In this document: positions 13,214-14,541 of the stretch, piece by piece | Layout: each line of letters opens with the position of its first letter | How positions within the stretch are numbered: the stretch's first letter is position 1 | Source: an uncultured Clostridia bacterium | GTDB taxonomy: Bacteria > Bacillota > Clostridia > UBA1381 | Reading direction: 5' to 3' | NCBI GenBank assembly: GCA_944391265.1 | Contig: CALXSX010000049.1 | Location: 1 to 14,541, forward strand | DNA length: 14,541 nt | Made by a program: the position numbers and the translations under genes | The notes under the pieces: model-generated | What the model saw: only the letters and a program-made list of their open reading frames with translations | What the model was told of the DNA's origin: nothing | The model's database searches: none

Positions 13214-14541
13214 TTAAGAATTTATTGCGGAAAGCGTTACGTCATTGTCCTTTCCGTCCGCTACGATTCTCGTTCCGTGCTTTATGCCGCCTGTGAGCGA
13301 GAGCTTTGCAAGCTTATCCTCGAGCAGCGTCTGTATCGCTCTTTTAAGCGGCCTTGCGCCGTATTTCTGATCGTATCCGTTTTCGAGAATTATCTCCTTT
13401 GCCTCCTCAGTAACTGTGAGGGAAGCACCCTTTTCCTCCATCTTCGCGTAAATATCACGGAGAAGAAGGTCTACTATCTGTCTGAGCTCATCTTTTGTGA
13501 GCGGCTTGAACGTCACTATCTCGTCTATTCTGTTTAAAAATTCAGGTCTGAAATACTTTTTCAGGCTTTTGTGAACGTTGTCGCTCAGCGTAAGCTCAAG
13601 GTTTGAGCCGAAGCCCAGTGCAGACGTTGTAAACTCGCTTCCGGCATTTGTTGTCATTATGATAATGGTGTTTTCAAAGTTTATTATCTTGCCGTGGCTG
13701 TCAGCTATCCTGCCGTCGTCCAAAATCTGGAGGAACATATTAAATACCTCCGGGTCAGCCTTTTCTATCTCGTCAAGAAGTATTACCGAATACGGCTTCC
13801 TCCTTACCTTTTCCGTAAGCTGTCCCGCATCATCGTAGCCGACATATCCCGGCGGTGAGCCTATGAGCTTTGACACCGAATGTTTTTCCATATACTCGGA
13901 CATATCGAGCCTTATAAGGGCGTCCTCTGTTCCGAACATGGTCTCAGCAATCGTTTTTACGAGCTCTGTTTTTCCTACGCCTGTAGGACCCGCAAAAATA
14001 AACGAAACAGGTCTCTTCCTTGTTGTTATATCCGCCCTGCCGCGGCGTATTGCGCGCGAAACGGCGCTTACCGCTTCGCCCTGACCGATTACCCGTTTAT
14101 GCAGAGAATCTTCAAGGTTCAGAAGCTTGTGCGATTCGTCCTCTGTGAGCCTGTGAACAGGTATTTTTGTCCATGACTCTATAACGCTTGCAACATCGTC
14201 CGAGGTTATCTCAGCCTTTGCCGATTCAGCCTTGAGCGCCGGAAGCATACCGTTCAGGCGCAGCTGCTCGCTTTTAAGCCTTGCAAGTGTCTCAAAGTCG
14301 CTTGACTCGGTCGCTCTTTCTATATCAGCGTTTATCTTCTCTATTTCGGCTTCCGTCTGTTTAAGGTCGTAAAGTGCCTTGTTTTTGAGGTTTACCAGCG
14401 AGCACGCCTCATCTATGACGTCTATCGCCTTATCCGGCAAAAACCTGTCGGTTATATACCGCTCAGACATGCGCACAGCCTGCTCTATCACCTTGTCTGA
14501 TATTTTGACGCTGTGATAGCCCTGGTAGTAGTCCTTTATTC
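13214..14541 (-). CDS. clpC: ClpC-type AAA+ unfoldase, C-terminal part (N-terminus outside window)
   Basis: The reading frame enters at the right edge (first full codon 14539-14537) and ends with TAA at 13216-13214, giving about 441 residues. The first part is the end of AAA domain 1 (SERYITDRFLPDKAIDVIDEA) and a short coiled-coil middle segment with a UVR-like SSDFETLARLKSEQLRL. Domain 2 has Walker A GPTGVGKTE (13990-13964), Walker B VILLDE (13786-13769), sensor 1 TTNAG, the arginine finger in RPEFLNRIDE and sensor 2 GARPLKR. The short middle domain excludes ClpB. An LGF tripeptide (13618-13610) lies where ClpP-binding loops occur, so a role with ClpP in protein degradation is likely. ClpE is the main alternative. 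Confidence 0.9.
   Translation of the reverse strand, partial: IKDYYQGYHSVKISDKVIEQAVRMSERYITDRFLPDKAIDVIDEACSLVNLKNKALYDLKQTEAEIEKINADIERATESSDFETLARLKSEQLRLNGMLPALKAESAKAEITSDDVASVIESWTKIPVHRLTEDESHKLLNLEDSLHKRVIGQGEAVSAVSRAIRRGRADITTRKRPVSFIFAGPTGVGKTELVKTIAETMFGTEDALIRLDMSEYMEKHSVSKLIGSPPGYVGYDDAGQLTEKVRRKPYSVILLDEIEKADPEVFNMFLQILDDGRIADSHGKIINFENTIIIMTTNAGSEFTTSALGFGSNLELTLSDNVHKSLKKYFRPEFLNRIDEIVTFKPLTKDELRQIVDLLLRDIYAKMEEKGASLTVTEEAKEIILENGYDQKYGARPLKRAIQTLLEDKLAKLSLTGGIKHGTRIVADGKDNDVTLSAINS

Noticed and set aside
13214..14541. Plus-strand open frames opposite clpC (for example 13578-13838)
   Set aside because: They are antisense to strongly conserved AAA+ coding sequence and lack initiation signals.
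13214..14541. Assignment of the right-edge gene as ClpB disaggregase
   Set aside because: The coiled-coil middle domain is much too short for ClpB, and a UVR-like segment and an LGF loop favour ClpC.

Overview
The window looks like chromosomal DNA of a low-to-moderate GC Firmicute, most likely a Clostridia member of the Ruminococcus/Oscillospiraceae type. The reasons are the EF-Tu C-terminus, AGGAG-type ribosome binding sites, U-tailed hairpin terminators, the clostridial style of the PhoP/PhoR and PfkA proteins, and a SLOG/DUF1273 relative typical of that group. The genus assignment is inference only.

Layout. Positions 1-246 hold the 3' end of tuf, closed by a 12-bp hairpin terminator. A consensus promoter (343-371) then drives a compact three-gene unit: an SGNH/GDSL hydrolase followed by azlC and azlD, a branched-chain amino acid exporter pair. 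From 2126 to 8653 runs a phosphate-starvation locus, pstS-pstC-pstA-pstB-phoU-phoP-phoR. It has TTTACA repeats resembling Pho boxes ahead of pstS and a hairpin terminator between pstS and pstC. From pstA onward the start and stop codons overlap. After a 350-nt gap with no convincing gene come ppk (polyphosphate kinase 1) and a 6-phosphofructokinase, 14 nt apart with near-identical translation initiation regions, closed by a terminator at 12209-12247. From 12290 to 13101 is an AT-rich insert with two divergent genes: a small ribbon-helix-helix (RHH) repressor (minus strand) and a SLOG/DUF1273-family gene (plus strand). They are separated by a 31-bp palindrome with perfect 14-bp arms. The right edge (13214-14541, minus strand) is the C-terminal part of a ClpC-type AAA+ unfoldase; a bidirectional terminator separates it from the insert.

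How it fits together. PstS binds phosphate outside the membrane, PstCA moves it inward and PstB hydrolyses ATP. PhoU links transporter state to the PhoR kinase, and PhoP probably controls the TTTACA-rich promoter. PPK1 stores phosphate as polyphosphate. The adjacent PFK combines a Gly at the ATP-type position with a Lys at the PPi-type position, so its phosphoryl donor cannot be read from sequence.

Most unusual part. In the RHH/SLOG pair, the SLOG coding sequence is interrupted by an in-frame UAA with conserved family sequence continuing for 31 codons after it. Its best-looking ATG is also one base out of frame, at an A6 tract. This is either a decaying gene or one whose expression needs slippage and readthrough; sequence alone cannot decide. 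I found no CRISPR array, tRNA, rRNA or insertion sequence.
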